From: Tribonema minus
Lineage: Eukaryota > Sar > Xanthophyceae > Tribonematales > Tribonemataceae
DNA length: 64,000 nucleotides
Assembly: GCA_017506865.1 (NCBI GenBank)
Contig: JAFCMP010000537.1
Coordinates: forward strand, 310,001 to 374,000
Direction: 5' to 3'
Of the stretch, positions 1 through 11,437 are shown one piece after another. Below the pieces are notes generated by a model. That model was given only the letters and a program-made list of their open reading frames with translations, was not told the DNA's origin and searched no databases. Made by a program: the position numbers and the translations under genes. Each line of letters opens with the position of its first letter. The stretch's first letter is position 1.

Positions 1-219
1 CCCGCAAAGTCAAGGGGCAGACAACGGTGCATAGCCCCAGTGTCAGAGCACTGCTGGTGAATCCGCAACAGCTGCAGCATGAAGCAAACACAGAACACAT
101 GAAGATCTGAGAGCCACACAGCTAGGCCGCAGTGTGCTGGCAAGCACAAGATTTTTTGTGCAGCACCACCTGTGCACTAGAATCATGGTTGAACGGTTCA
201 TTGTGCTTAACCAATTCAC

Positions 220-875
220 CTGAACAGGCCATCCTCTGTGTACAGGTCGACCTCCACAGTAGGGTTGCCCCTGGAATCGATGATCTCGCGGCCATGGATC
301 TTGGTGATGGTGGCCTGAATGTTATCAAAGGATTGCACCAGTGAGAACGCAGCAGGAAAATGTGTACTGTACCGTTGAGTACTATGTATGGTGTGGGGCG
401 GATCCAGACAAAAGCAGCAACCAAAGCACTGGACACGCGTCAAAGTTAGACAGCAAACAACACATACAAATCCAAACTAAGATCCTGGTTTTCAAGACTA
501 CGCAGCCATGGCATTATACAAGAAATGCGAAATACTGCCTGAGGCAGGGTGACATCGCCTTTATCAGCACAGTAGCATTAGCAACAGCAATTGAACGTGT
601 GATGCAGCAGGACCTCTCGCTCACCATAGACAGAGCAGACGATGATGAGCGCGTGGCGGCAGCCACCTTAGCTCCGATGAAAGGCGTGTGCACGAGTGCA
701 TCGACGCTGGCGACGCCTGCACCAGGTCAAGCATCACGAGAGAGTGGTGGACACACAGCAAGTTTACATGTTGAATCTTGTGAGAAAAGCATGCATGCAC
801 TGCACAGGGCGAGCCGCTCGTTTGCAAAGGTGCATTACCTGCCACGGCCAGCACTGCTGCGATGGAAATCTTCAT
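220..875 (-). CDS. ENO: Enolase, organelle-targeted, 5' exons only (partial)
   Basis: Enolase converts 2-phosphoglycerate to phosphoenolpyruvate. Three exons join in phase on the minus strand: 839-875, 667-716 and 220-314. The third encodes the family's N-terminal block ([20 protein letters not shown], then a short acidic strand ending DGLFR) and ends at a GTGAAT donor at 219. The remaining exons lie beyond position 1. Exons 1 and 2 encode a 29-residue leader that reads as a signal peptide ([19 protein letters not shown]) followed by LVHTPF. This is what a secondary-plastid bipartite presequence looks like, so I infer a plastid isoform; a mitochondrial one is possible. The exon 2 donor (GTGGCT) is weak, so the leader is less certain than exon 3. 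The start is the ATG at 875. Confidence 0.82.
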
Positions 876-923
876 TCTTCAGCTGTGTTGTGTGTGCGGC
901 TCAATATGGAACGTGTGACGCTG

Positions 924-1176
924 TTGCTGTCTGTCATCATCAACGAGCGGTGCTCCAGTAAAACCCCCGAAAAATGGGGGGCGGGGAGTGTCGCCTTTCA
1001 ACTATGGCAAGTGCACATTCACACACACACACACTACACACACCTTCTTTTTTTTTGAACTATGGCAAGTGCAAGTGCACATCGCACCCTGTGATCATGA
1101 TTGTCTGTCATCTGTCAACGAGAACGAGCGGGCCTGAAGGGGCGGGAGAGTCGGCCTTGAATTATGGCAATTGAAG
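924..1176. repeat. Diverged tandem duplication (~170 bp) upstream of enolase start
   Basis: Two diverged copies share the ordered blocks CTGTCATC, CAACGAG, a G-rich stretch and then AACTATGGCAAGTGCA or AATTATGGCAATTGAAGTGC. The first begins about 50 bp upstream of the enolase ATG, so the duplication lies in the probable promoter region. A third fragment (GAACTATGGCAAGTGCAAGT) sits near 1058. The CA microsatellite separates the pieces. Confidence 0.55.
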
Positions 1177-2464
1177 TGCGCAGTGTGATCCATCAGGCCA
1201 CGAAGAAAGAGACCCCATCCCGGATGCCACTGTTGTTGGGCATTGTGGGCGCGTTAATCCGAAGCAAGGGGCCCAATTGCTAAGTTGAAGTTGGACCCTG
1301 CAGCACTGAAATGTCAAGTGTGAGAAGCCTAGGCCACTAAGGTATGCATCATGAACGCACTGATTAAAGCAACAGCTCAGCACATGGACGCGACGACGGA
1401 GCTTGTTACATGGGTATACACAGGTGCACGTAGCAAGTCAGAGTCTTGGTTGCCTGGTCAGATGGTGTTACGAATGGCAGTACTTTCATTTATTTCGCTT
1501 CATTACTACGTAAGGGGCGCGAAAGCCGTCTCTTTGGATGTGCACTCAATGCAACGCTCCTTTCTCCGAAGAGGGACTCAAACGCGAGCATGCGCCCCCC
1601 CCTTCACAGTACTTGTGGACCTGTATCTTTTACGAATGGCAGTTGTGGATGGCAGTACCATATGTATGGCATCACCGCAGCATATGTGTGCGCCGTGAAC
1701 GATGCTCCGCAACTTAATGTATTGCAACAGCGATTGTGGTCACAAACATCAGTGCAGCACTGGGTGATGCAATGCCAAGCCATTGACCCGTTGCTGTCGA
1801 ATACCAATGTGAAGCTTATGAAGAAGGGCATCGAACAACCACGACAATGTGCAGTGCGCTCTTGCACGTGCTGCATGTACCGCAGCCCCCCCCCCCCCTT
1901 CCACGGCACTGTTCTAGTCACGACGAGCAGAAATGCTACAAAGTTGCCACCTTAGCCATACAGTCATTGGCAGCTGCTGCAGGGGGCAGCGGCGGAAGCT
2001 GCTGCAGGCCATGTTATGTAAGCAGGATGTTGATGTGCCCGGAACAGCCAGTCCTCTAGTTTTACAAGGCATAGCACTGGCGCGCATACGCTCAGCTCTA
2101 TCGGCAGCGCTCCACATGGCGTACTCTTTGCGTGTTATGATGATGCATATGGCGGCGTCTAAGTGGGCGGACATGTGGACAATGAGAGAGAGTGGGGGGG
2201 GGGAGATGCCATTTGGCAATGACGTCAAGGAGTGACCGTCGAGGCGCGTTGAGACACTTTCAAGTTTTCACAAAACTCATGTACCTAGATATTGGTAGCA
2301 AGCTGGGCATCCACCATCTGGCTCTTCCGCGCCCTCAAGCGAGTCTCTCAGACTACATGAAAACGACATCAAACGGCGTTCTCACCCACCTTGTTGTCTG
2401 AAGCGACATGCAGGAGGCATAAGCCTCTTCAGACAAGAGACCTGGGCATCCATCTACGTTCAGA

Positions 2465-2540
2465 CAATGCAACCATGTGGGACCATGTACTTTTTATTAA
2501 TTCTCGCTCAGGGCGCGAAAAAGCCCAGATGATTGGCATC
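2465..2540 (-). repeat. Dispersed ~70-bp repeat, inverted copy
   Basis: The reverse complement of this stretch closely matches 21575-21645. Both contain GGGCTTTTTCGCGCCCTGAG followed by CGAGAA, TAATAAAAAGTAC and GTTGCATTG. A shorter relative is at 21655-21685. The copies lie 19 kb apart on opposite strands, which fits a mobile or transposed sequence. No ends or target duplications could be defined. Confidence 0.55.
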
Positions 2541-3650
2541 TAGCTGTAAGGAATCTACACGAAGCACAAAGCAACAGAGTAAGTTGGTGCAAGTCAGAAA
2601 GACAAAGAATCTGCAACTGACAAGCGCAGCCGCGACCATGACAAGGAAACACTACAAGGGGATTGCCCAGTTCAAAGCAGATCCATGCTGACTTAGCGAG
2701 GATGCACATGTGTACAACCCAAATACCGATTACAGGCAGCAATCAACCATTCACACAAGCATATTGTAAAAGCAGGCATCATGTGCGCAATCTGCCGTTG
2801 ACATTGAGGGCGTGTTCCTTTCAAGCTTGTACATGTGCAGTATCTGAACATCCCGCAACCTTGGTAAGCCCATCGCCAAGGACAAATGTACGCAGACACC
2901 CAACAGTCTACGCAAACCGTGCCCCTGAGCTGAGTTGAACAGCATGCGCATGTTCGCGCAGACGAACTCGCTGATCGAGACACGGAGACAGCCCAGTGGC
3001 ACATGCAGCATGTTCACCTGACAAAGCAACAGATGCATGCCAGGCATACAGCAACGCAAAGAGAGAGCTACACATGAGCATGTGCCATTCGCCGCGCGCG
3101 TGTTGCGTTCATTTGGTTGTGACTGCTGCATGACAACTCTTAGTAGACGTGGCACGTGCAGCGGAGTTATCATCAATAGTTCAAATGAACAGGAAGTTAT
3201 GATACCTTTTGTAGCACAGTATCAGTGTCGCAAGCTTACCACTGAAACCGACACAGACTCTGTTCAACCTTATCGCCGGGAGCATACAAACACACCTATC
3301 ACGCAAACCCATCACACATGGCAATGCATGGACCTCGCTGTACGCAAATCAAACGACTTGAACCCTGGTGGGAAACATATTCAAGTTTGCACCTGCTGGT
3401 GGTACAAGCATTGGCAGCAAGAGAAGCACGAACAGGAAAAAAGACACAGGGGCCATGAATGGCATTTGTCTGAAGTAAAGAATCTGTCGTATTCAATGGT
3501 GTGTGGGAGCTGCATATACTGACGTGCACAACCTAGAGTCACGGCAAGACTTGATTGCCCTAAGCCGATGTCATGCTCGTGACTATGTGTAGAGGCTGAC
3601 TGAAATGCGAGTCGCACAACGCAGTGACACTGTGCCACAAGTCGCTCGGC

Positions 3651-4690
3651 TGCTCTGGCCACTCAAGGAATGAGAGGTGACAACTCGAGGGACTGCCTGT
3701 GACCGCTGCAAGATTGCTCTAGCCCCAAGCGGAAGCAGGGGTAACAATCTTGTGGTATGATGCCCACTGCAGAAATACCAGCCATTTGCCAAGAGCTGCT
3801 CTCGCGCAACTTGCATGCGAGGCGAAGGGCTTAACGGCCAAGTGTGGTGCTCAACTCGCATCACACTGCCGATCTCCCCCCTTCACCTCACACACAGAGA
3901 AGCGTAACAACTAGTAGCGCCTAGGACTGCCTGTGACCATTGCAAGATTGCTCTAGCCCCAAGCGGAAGCAGGGGTAACAATCCTGTGGTGTAGTGCCCA
4001 CAGCAGAGATACCAACAATATGCCAAAAGCTGCTCTTGCGCAACTTGCATGCGAGGTGAAGGGCTTAACAGCTCAAGCGTGATGCTCAGCTCGCATCACA
4101 CAGCTGATCTCCCCCCTTCACATCACACACAAAGAAGCGTAACAACTAGTGGCGCCACCTACGAACTGCTCTAGCGCCACTCGAATGTGCAGCAAAAGGG
4201 CGACAACTCAATGAGTGGCATTCCCATCATGAAGCTGCTCTTGCCCAATTGTCAAGGACACTCAGGCGGCGTAACAGTTGTCAGCATGCACAACCTGCTC
4301 TCGCGCCCGTCAGTGATCAGCAAAGAGGTTGACAGCTGCGGATGATTGCCACTGGCAAATATTTTCCACAACTGCTCTCCCCTCTCTGCCAAGCACCTCC
4401 GAGCGTAACAGGCTGAGCCACGCAAACTGCTCTCGCGCCGCACGAGCGCGACCGACGGGGGTAACAACTGTAAAGCGATGAGGCAAGCACTGCACACAGC
4501 TGCTCTGACCCAGTCACCTGACACACGAGAGCGTAACAGCTGCAGGCTCGGCTTGGCTTGCGGGTAGAGTGTGCTCTAGCGTCTTCGGGTGGCGAACACC
4601 TCTTGATACCCCGTGGTGACTCTGCTGTGCACGAAGCTGCTCTTGCCCCCTCTCGTGAAGGAGGGGGTAACAACTAGCGTGCAGGGCGTG
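3651..4690. repeat. Quasi-periodic array: TGCTCT - hairpin-like spacer - GTAACA
   Basis: TGCTCT recurs at about 3651, 3715, 3797, 3949, 4031, 4167, 4236, 4296, 4373, 4428, 4501, 4572 and 4638. Spacing is mostly 55-82 bp, with two double-length gaps. Nearly every TGCTCT is followed 20-40 bp later by a form of GGTAACAACT, GCGTAACAGCT or GCTTAAC. Spacers often hold short complementary arms, for example CCCCCTC/GAGGGGG near 4645-4670 and CTCGC/GCGAG near 3802-3822. Units otherwise differ widely, so conserved core and variable spacer are distinct. Part of the array (3691-3924 and 3925-4158) is a 234-bp tandem duplication. I cannot assign a function. Confidence 0.65.
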
Positions 4691-4699
4691 GTGGCAGGC

Positions 4700-6411
4700 G
4701 TTGCTGGCTTGCTTGGTGGCGTGGTGCGCAGGCTATCGGCAAGATTATCTGCACGAGCAGAAAATCGGATCGGAGGGATGAGAAAAAGAGGGCGCTGTGA
4801 GCGATTTGCGATGCGTAAAAGATGGCGGTGCGTACTACCGCATGCTGCCAAGCATTACCGCTGCCAAGCAAGTCATTGTAGCACAGTGAGCAAGACACAA
4901 GGCACAAAGTATCCATCCGGTGAATAAACTGGGGCAACTTCATACGGCGAATCTCTGAGCCGCAAATCGAGAGACTGCGCATGCGGACAACAACAAGTAG
5001 TCATCGGAGAGATAGTACTATCGATAATCAAGTAGCACTGACCTCTGCCGCGTGTGCTTGGTGCCTCGGAGCTGCTTGTTGAAGCTCGTGCGTGTGCTTT
5101 GAATAGGGCTCGAGGAAGCCGCTGTTGCTGCTGCCGTGCTGGCGTGCTGATGGTGAGAAGGGGAGGGCCGCCACAGAGGGCTAAGCCCTGTGCGCTAGAG
5201 GCTTCACATGGCTTGGTGGCGTTTGCGGTGCGTGATGGCAGGGAGTGAAATGAGCCCTGAGAGTCCGCGCAAGCTGAGCCAACGCCCCACGAATACCCCT
5301 GCCCCCGCCCCTCCCTATTCAAAAACCTCGCGGAAATTGAGCAATGCTGCCACACAAGAGCACCCGAGGATGGGGACTTGTGTGACGGAGTAGGCGATGG
5401 GACTCTGATCACAGTAATCCCATTGCCTTAGAACTTCCGTATGCATGTTCCCCCAAAAGCCACATTTGCTTTACATGGAACAGCCAACACAAACAGGCGG
5501 GGGCACAAGCGGCACACATCAAGTGCGACATCGCAACAAGCTGTCAAGGCAGAAACTCGCAGCACAGTTATTTGGACAGACGCGTTTCATGAATTTGAAA
5601 GTGTGGTCTGCGTCACCACAGCAACCAGGTCAACAAATGCGCACATACGCGACTCAGCCACACAAACATCTGAAGGCATTCTTCAGCACCAAGTGCCAGC
5701 GACGGCAGCCCCAACGGACATCAGACAGAGGTGCTGACGCTGTCACAGATTGCTGCAGCAGTGCTCAGACCGAGCGCTGCTGTGCAGCTGCTGCCGCTTT
5801 ACGCTGCGCCGCCCCTGCACCACACGCGCCTGGCTTGCGCCGTGCTATGCGAACGCGCAAGCCACCTGCCGTGGTGCTGAGGTGCAAAACGTGCGATGCA
5901 GTGGATCTGCGCTGGCAGCTGCAACTATTTCGAGGCCACATGGGAGCATCTGTGCCGAAGTGATCGGTTGAGCTCGTGTGGCTTGCTCTGTGTGCCTGCG
6001 CCGTGCAGCGGCGGCCGCAACCTGCCCTGACTGCACTCCTGGAAGCACTTAAGTGGTATATCCGGTGACACTGATGGCTTCTGCGTTAGTCGCTGCGGCT
6101 ACGTGCTGCTGCGCTGAGCACTGCTGCACCTGCTTTTGGTGACGTTGCTCCCAACGCGTTTGTTGAGGCGCAGCATCACCGCAAATGGCACGCTGCGGCA
6201 CTGCTTGAAGTTGAAACGATGCGCTGCGCACGCCCGATCTTGGAAACGGCGCCGCCGTTGGCGCTTGCGGGTGCGAGCGCCACAATCACCGCGCCGCATT
6301 CACGCCTGCATTCCTCCCGCCTGAGCACTGTGCAGACCCCAACTTCAACTTGAGTGTTCATGAACTTCAACTTGAGGCTGCGAGCGCTTGAAGCCACGCC
6401 TGCCACCAAAT
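4700..6411. other. Spacer, GC-richer, no recognised gene
   Basis: Open frames occur on both strands (about 4873-5412 minus, 5445-5963 plus, 6049-6299 minus). None shows a family motif, and most are mutually overlapping by-products of GC-rich sequence. CTTCAACTT motifs appear near 6346-6375. Confidence 0.4.
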
Positions 6412-6617
6412 CTACTCCTGCCACGGTCCCCCCTTGCTGGCGCTGAGGCGTATGCCTCCCTGGGGAAAGGCGCCGCTGTCGTCGTCTCTGCGGCGCGACG
6501 TCCGGCGCATGCGCTGCAGAACCGTGGAACTGTCCTGGGAATCTTCCTCAGAATGTTCGTCGTGCCGTGCGCCGGGCTGCGGGGCGCTGTGGCCTGCTGC
6601 AGTGCTCGGCGGGCCAC
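6412..6617 (-). CDS. Possible terminal coding exon, charged tail (unrecognised)
   Basis: On the minus strand a GCGCAG acceptor at 6618-6619 opens a frame of 68 codons ending in TAG at 6412-6414. The product is Gly/Pro/Ala-rich at first, then acidic (HDEHSEEDSQDSS), then basic (RMRRTSRRRDDD), and ends GGPWQE. Composition and high third-position GC look coding, and a mixed-charge tail is common in nuclear proteins. It lies 1.3 kb downstream, in transcription sense, of the Gln-rich gene at 7949-10690 and could be its spliced last exon or belong to a separate gene. There is no family match. Confidence 0.27.
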
Positions 6618-7948
6618 CTGCGCCATGTGCAACGAGCGGATGAATTCATTAGGGTATACGCAATGAATGCTGCGCTGGGTGTTGTGCCAGGCCTGCCTTA
6701 TGTAATTGTGCAAGTCCTGCCTCTGAGGTATGAGTGTTCATGATGTACGCATTGGTGCGCAGACGATTTAGACACCTTGTTGATATCCGAGAGCGTTTGC
6801 ATCGAGAGGCTGCCATGCGCGACTGCGCTGCACTGAACTGGTTGTCATGACACAGATGCTACATAGGCCACACAGGCGTGTACAGGACAAACAAGCACTA
6901 TCGTAGTATTGGTCACATGGACTGCCGGCAGAGGCTGAGCAGGAAAACAAGGTACATACCTACACGCCGGGGCCACATGCGGAGAAGGGCAAGCTACAAC
7001 GAGCCGCAGCTGACATGGGTGCCACTGCACTTTTCCAAGCGACAAAGCTGAGAACAATGCCACTCAGTTGACGTCCCTCAGTTGCCGTTATCGCAATCAA
7101 GCAGAGCCGCAAAGTCTTTGAACAGCAAATTCTGCCATGGGTTAGAACCTGCGGCACCAGCATCACGGTGAACTGCCATGCACCATGATGAGCTGTGCAT
7201 ACGTGAGCGTCAGGAGCACAGGCAATACACCAGCAATGGCAGCTCATCACCGCTCAGCAAATATGATGTACTTATGGTCACCACTGCAGACACAAAGGTG
7301 AATCCAGTGGCGTGTTCTCGTGCAGATCATCAATGCTCAGCTAATTCAGATGTCTTCGCACTGATAACCGCAGATACAAGGGCGCATTGTTGGATGTACT
7401 TGTCAGTGCTGCTGCCATCTGCTTCGTAAGCGCCGTATTCTGAGACTGGTCGAGCACATGTGTGCACAAGGCCGCACACTTCTGCCGCCAATTCACGGGT
7501 AATTGCAGTGCCTGCTGCACTACAAAGCTGCTTACAGCTAACGGAAAGAGCACCTGCGAACAGCCGGTTCTTTGCAAAAAAGGAACGCCCAGACCTAGAA
7601 GTCGCGATATTCACTCTCCTATTCTCAGCCGGGAAAGGTGGTGGCTATCGTTCATGTCTTCACAACTGTGCAACCTCCACGCCAGCTGCATCCAATAATC
7701 CACTTTTGGCGCCGCTCTACAGTTTTGGAAAATACGCATCTAGTGTTTGACATCTTGATGTTTGACGTTTGACAGTCATCGTTGAAGTTTTCTCACCTGC
7801 GGCGCTCCCGTTCACCCCCCAGCCGCCCGCCCCCCAAGCGCCACTGCCCCCCGCCGGCTGCTGCTGCTGCGGCTGCTGCTCCCCCGCGCCCCCCCGCCTC
7901 CCCTCCCCCTGCTCCCCCCCAACCCCCTTCCTGTGCACCCCTCGCTCG
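6618..7948. other. Spacer, nothing recognised
   Basis: Short open frames occur on both strands without motifs or convincing splice pairs. The right end (7800-7948) is strongly C-rich on the plus strand and grades into the end of the Gln-rich reading frame. Confidence 0.4.
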
Positions 7949-8216
7949 TCAACCCCCATGAACCCCCCACTCCGGCCCCGTCCGCCCCCCCCCTGTGCTG
8001 GCGCCACCCCCCTGCTGAGCACTGGGCTTGGGCTTGGCGACTGTCGCCGCCTCCAGCAGGTATGCGGGCACCTTGACGGGCGTGTCCGCATAGATGCGCC
8101 GCTGCTGCTGCGGCGGCTGCCGCTGCTGCTGCTGAGGCGGCTGCTGCGGTGGCGGCGGCGGCGCATGCTGCTGCTGTGATGGCGAATATGGCTGCTGCTG
8201 CTGTGACGGTGAGTAT

Positions 8217-8258
<42 letters not shown>

Positions 8259-10690
8259 TGCTGTGGTGACGAGTAGTGCTGCTGCTGCTGCTGCTGCGAC
8301 GGCGGCTGTGCTGCGCCCCAGTGATATCCACCGCCAGCGCTGCTGCTGCCATTGGCGTGACCGCTGTCATCCAGTGGCAAGGCTTGCGGCGTCGAGCGCT
8401 GCTGCTGGGATGCGCCCCAGTAATTGCTACCGCCGCCACTGCCGGAGCTGCTGCCAGCACCCCAGTAATCGCTGCTGCTGCCACCATCAGCAGTAGGCAC
8501 GCCCCACTGCTGCTGCGTTGACGGCTGCTGCTGCTGCTGCTGCGGCGGTTGTGAGGGCTGCTGCGGCAGCGGCTGCTGCGCGTCCCAATACTGGTCGCTG
8601 CCGCCAGCGCTGCCGCTGTAGCTGCTCTCAGTGGAGGGCCAAGGTGCGCCCCATGGCTGCAGCTGCTGCTGCTGCTGCTGCGGCTGCTGCTGCTGCTGGT
8701 AGTTATATTGGTGCTGCGAGGGTGCACCGTAATCAGCACTGCCATAGTACTGCTCACTGTTAGCCGCGGCGGCGGCGGCGGCGGCAGCGGCAGCGGCGGG
8801 CTGATTTGCCGCCGTCCATTGGTACCCTGCATCCGCCGCAGGCTGCTGCTGCTCCTGCAGCTGCCACCGGTACATGGCATCCGCTATCGTCTCCCCCGCC
8901 GCCTGCTGCGAATACCCAGCCGCAGCGGCAGTGCCGACGCCCCAGTGCTGCGCATTGGCAGGGGCTGGCGCCGCGCCCTGAGCCTCCGCAACCCTAGCAT
9001 TAGGGCTGGGATATGAGTACCCTGTTTGCACCCCCGGCTGCGATGGCCACGCGCCGTTATCGTGCGCAGCGTCTCGCGCAGCGCCCTGCGCCCCCTGCAG
9101 ACCGTTATCTGCAGCGTAACCCGGCGCATACTGCTGAAATTCGGGGGCCCCCGCCGCCGCATTCCGGGCGGTCGCATACCCTGCATACCCATACCCATGC
9201 CCACCAGTTTGCGATGCATACCCGGGTTCCGCAGAGGACTGAGGCGTGCCATATGGGTATGTACGTGTGGACGGAGAGGAGGCGGGCGGCGCCGGTGCCT
9301 GTGGAGCGGTGCTGGCGGCATGCGCCGTCTGCCACTGATACGTAGTAGTGTCGGTTGCGGGCTGCGTAACTGCCGGCCGTGTAACTGTATCGGCAGCGGG
9401 CGGCCCAGGGTTAGGGTTTGGCCATTGGCGTGCCGATTGAGCAGCTGGCGCTGGCGCTGCTGCCTCATAGCCTGGTTGAGCGTTGCCACGAGCTGCTGCT
9501 GAGCGCGCTTCCCGTATCGTCGTGAAGTTGTCGTTGAAGTTGTCGCTATGTACACGTTCGTTTACAGGGGCGCCCGCGATGCCCATGGTGCCTCCTCTGG
9601 AGTTACTGCCGAAGGTGCGCGCTGGGTCGGTGGAGCTGGCTATCGGCACCAAGTTGGCGACAATGCTGCCTCCGTTGGCGCTGTCAGGCGCTGCTGCTGC
9701 TGTGGATGCGTATTGTGGTTGGGGCAAAGGAGTGCTGGTAGAGGAAGAAGCACCGGGCGCTTGCTGCTGCTGCTGAGTATCATGTTGTTGCTGCTGTTGC
9801 GGCGGCGGCGGCTGTTGCGTTTGCGTCCGCTGTTGTGTCTGCTGCTGCTGTTGCGGCTGCTGCTGGTGACCATTCGGCCGCACATGTTGGTTCGATTGCT
9901 GAGTATATGACCCCTGCTGCGAGGGTGCTTCCTGCTGCGGTGGCCACTGGCTGTGCTGCTGCTGCTGCCGCAACCTGGTCTCCTCCTGAAGGTGCAGTTG
10001 CTGAGCGGCAGTAGTAGTAGCAGCAGCCAACCCAGCACTGCCACCACCAGCGCCGTTTGCTGATATTGCCCGCTCGTCCTGCGCCAGCTTAGAGGCTGTA
10101 ATACCAGCAGCAGCACCATTACTGTGCGTTGCGCCATTCGCTGACTGCCCGCTCTCCTCACTGACTTGTTGCGCAGCCGAAACGCCAGCAGCGCCGCCGC
10201 CGCCAGTACCCCTCGCCCCATTCACCGGCAGCTCCCTATTAGAGTTAGGACTAGGGTTAGGCAGCTGCTGAGCCATGACGTCAGCAGCGCTGTGAAGTGT
10301 TGACCAGCTACGCGTAGGATCGTTCCGCAGCGCCAGCAGCTCCCTATTAGAGTTAGGACTAGGGTTAGGCAGCTGCTGAGCCATGACGTCAGCAGCGCTG
10401 TGAAGTGTTGACCAGCTACGCGTAGGATCGTTCCGCAGCGCCAGCAGCTCTGCCTCCAGCCACCTCCCCATGTCTATGAGGCACTCCCTGTAGGTGGCGC
10501 CGATGCCTTGAAGCTGCAGGGAGGCCTCCACCATGGCCCTGCTCACGAGCTCCTCCTTGGCGTACGTCTGGAGGGCAGAGGTCGTGTTGGCCAATGAGTG
10601 AGTGAAGGTTGATTGGTGTGATGTGACCATGTCGAGGTGAGCTGACAGTTTGTACAACCATTGTGCTTCTCGGAGAGCAGCGGGTCTCAT
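7949..10690 (-). CDS. Gln-rich low-complexity (prion-like) protein, function unknown
   Basis: An uninterrupted 913-codon frame. Residues 1-110 are ordinary helical sequence (LREAQWLYKLSAHLDMV, then YAKEELVSRAMVEASLQLQG) that I cannot place in a family. The rest is low complexity: polyQ runs (the longest about 17, encoded by CAG/CAA near 8218-8263), polyAla, Ser/Gly tracts and spaced aromatic motifs such as DYWGA, NYWGA, YHWGA, QYWDA, YRWQL and YQWTA. Evenly spaced aromatics in Gln/Ser/Gly are typical of phase-separating RNA-binding or endocytic scaffold proteins; that is inference. An in-frame 108-bp exact duplication sits at 10229-10444. The ATG at 10690 is the first in frame after a stop 15 codons upstream; no AG lies between them, so the start is plausible, though an upstream exon cannot be excluded. 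The 3' end may be spliced. Confidence 0.6.
8218..8263 (-). repeat. CAG/CTG trinucleotide tract encoding polyQ
   Basis: A nearly pure CTG run on the plus strand (CAG on the coding strand), interrupted once by TTG, encodes the longest polyglutamine stretch of the Gln-rich protein. Shorter CAG runs lie at 8525-8580, 8660-8700 and 9760-9865. Confidence 0.85.
10229..10444 (-). repeat. Exact in-frame 108-bp tandem duplication containing telomere-like motif
   Basis: Two copies (10229-10336 and 10337-10444) appear identical until the final bases. The unit is 36 codons, so the frame of the Gln-rich gene is kept. The unit carries ACTAGGGTTAGG, read in protein as LPNPSPNSNRE. The apparent absence of divergence points to a very recent event. 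Confidence 0.9.
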
Positions 10691-11188
10691 TGAAGCAAGA
10701 GATGTATGGGCAAACGAAAAGTGAATGAAAATTTACGAGCCTATTCAAAGTGTGCCTGCAAGCGAAGAAACTGACTGCTGCTGAACCCTCATGCACATAC
10801 CAGGCTTCACCGAGCAGGTGCTGGCTAATAGCAGCGGTTGACCTTCACCAGCCTCAATTGGGATATTTGTATATGACACATGCATAAAGCTTATGAATGG
10901 AAAAGCGCACATGCGGTGTGCGGGCCCAACATTGAGGCAGCTCAAGCATGCTTCACGATGAGGTAATCGGATAATGAGGCCTTGCTGGTGTGCCCAAGTT
11001 CAGCAGCAGTCACGTTACGTTGTTAAGATTGCCAATTTAGAAACAGCAGTGAACAACTTAACGCAACTATGTAGGCGACAGCCACCAGCTCAGCTATCGA
11101 TTCAAATTTGGTGGCATCGCCACAGGAGACACTCACTGTTAACAAAAAGGCTGGTGCAATTCAAAATTGTATGCGTTCAGCAACTTAC
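10691..11188. other. Interval between Gln-rich frame and plastid-type first exon
   Basis: No exon recognised. If the two flanking minus-strand reading frames are one gene, this is its first intron. The exon at 11189-11437 ends in phase 0, and I found no acceptor near 10690 that accepts it in phase, so a further small exon or two separate genes must be considered. Confidence 0.35.
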
Positions 11189-11437
11189 CTCGACCTCGTT
11201 GGCTTCTGAGCTGCCCGCGAGGGCGTGACGAGTAATAGCATGACTGATGACGCGGTTGGCGCCATATTGACGGCATGTAGCGAACGTCCACCCATGTCGG
11301 CGTGCGCCTTTAACACCGCCGTGCGTAAGCGGCAACGAGAACGCTTTAACCGAAGGGCACCATAGCGCTAGCGCCACCACCGCTCCCGCCGCCAGCCAGC
11401 GAGCCTCCTTACGCTGCTGATGCACCTGCAGCACCAT
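11189..11437 (-). CDS. First exon of a plastid-targeted protein (unidentified)
   Basis: Starts at ATG 11437 and ends at a GTAAGT donor (11188-11187), giving 83 codons. After a basic N-region (MVLQVHQQRKEAR) comes a hydrophobic signal core (WLAAGAVVALALWCPSVKA) and then FSLPLTHGGVKGARRHG. The Ala-Phe junction followed by a basic, Ser/Gly-rich stretch is the bipartite presequence of secondary red plastids. The mature protein is not identified. The next exons must lie to the left; the Gln-rich frame is a candidate but its phase does not fit directly. It is divergent from EBP2. Confidence 0.55.

Larger units (their letters stand above)
876..3640. other. Gene-poor spacer upstream of enolase
   Basis: I see no recognisable gene in this 2.8 kb. 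It holds a diverged tandem duplication of about 170 bp (924-1176), a CA microsatellite near 1020-1045, a C-run near 1879-1890 and one copy of a dispersed repeat (2465-2540). The open frames here have no family motif and no convincing splice structure. Confidence 0.5.

Noticed and set aside
1017-1045. CA-repeat tract as a functional element
   Set aside because: An ordinary dinucleotide microsatellite.
7717-8880. A 387-codon minus-strand frame and several plus-strand frames over the CAG-rich region
   Set aside because: They overlap the 913-codon frame in other phases and consist of Ser, Arg, Ala or Leu runs expected from reading CAG/CTG repeats out of frame.
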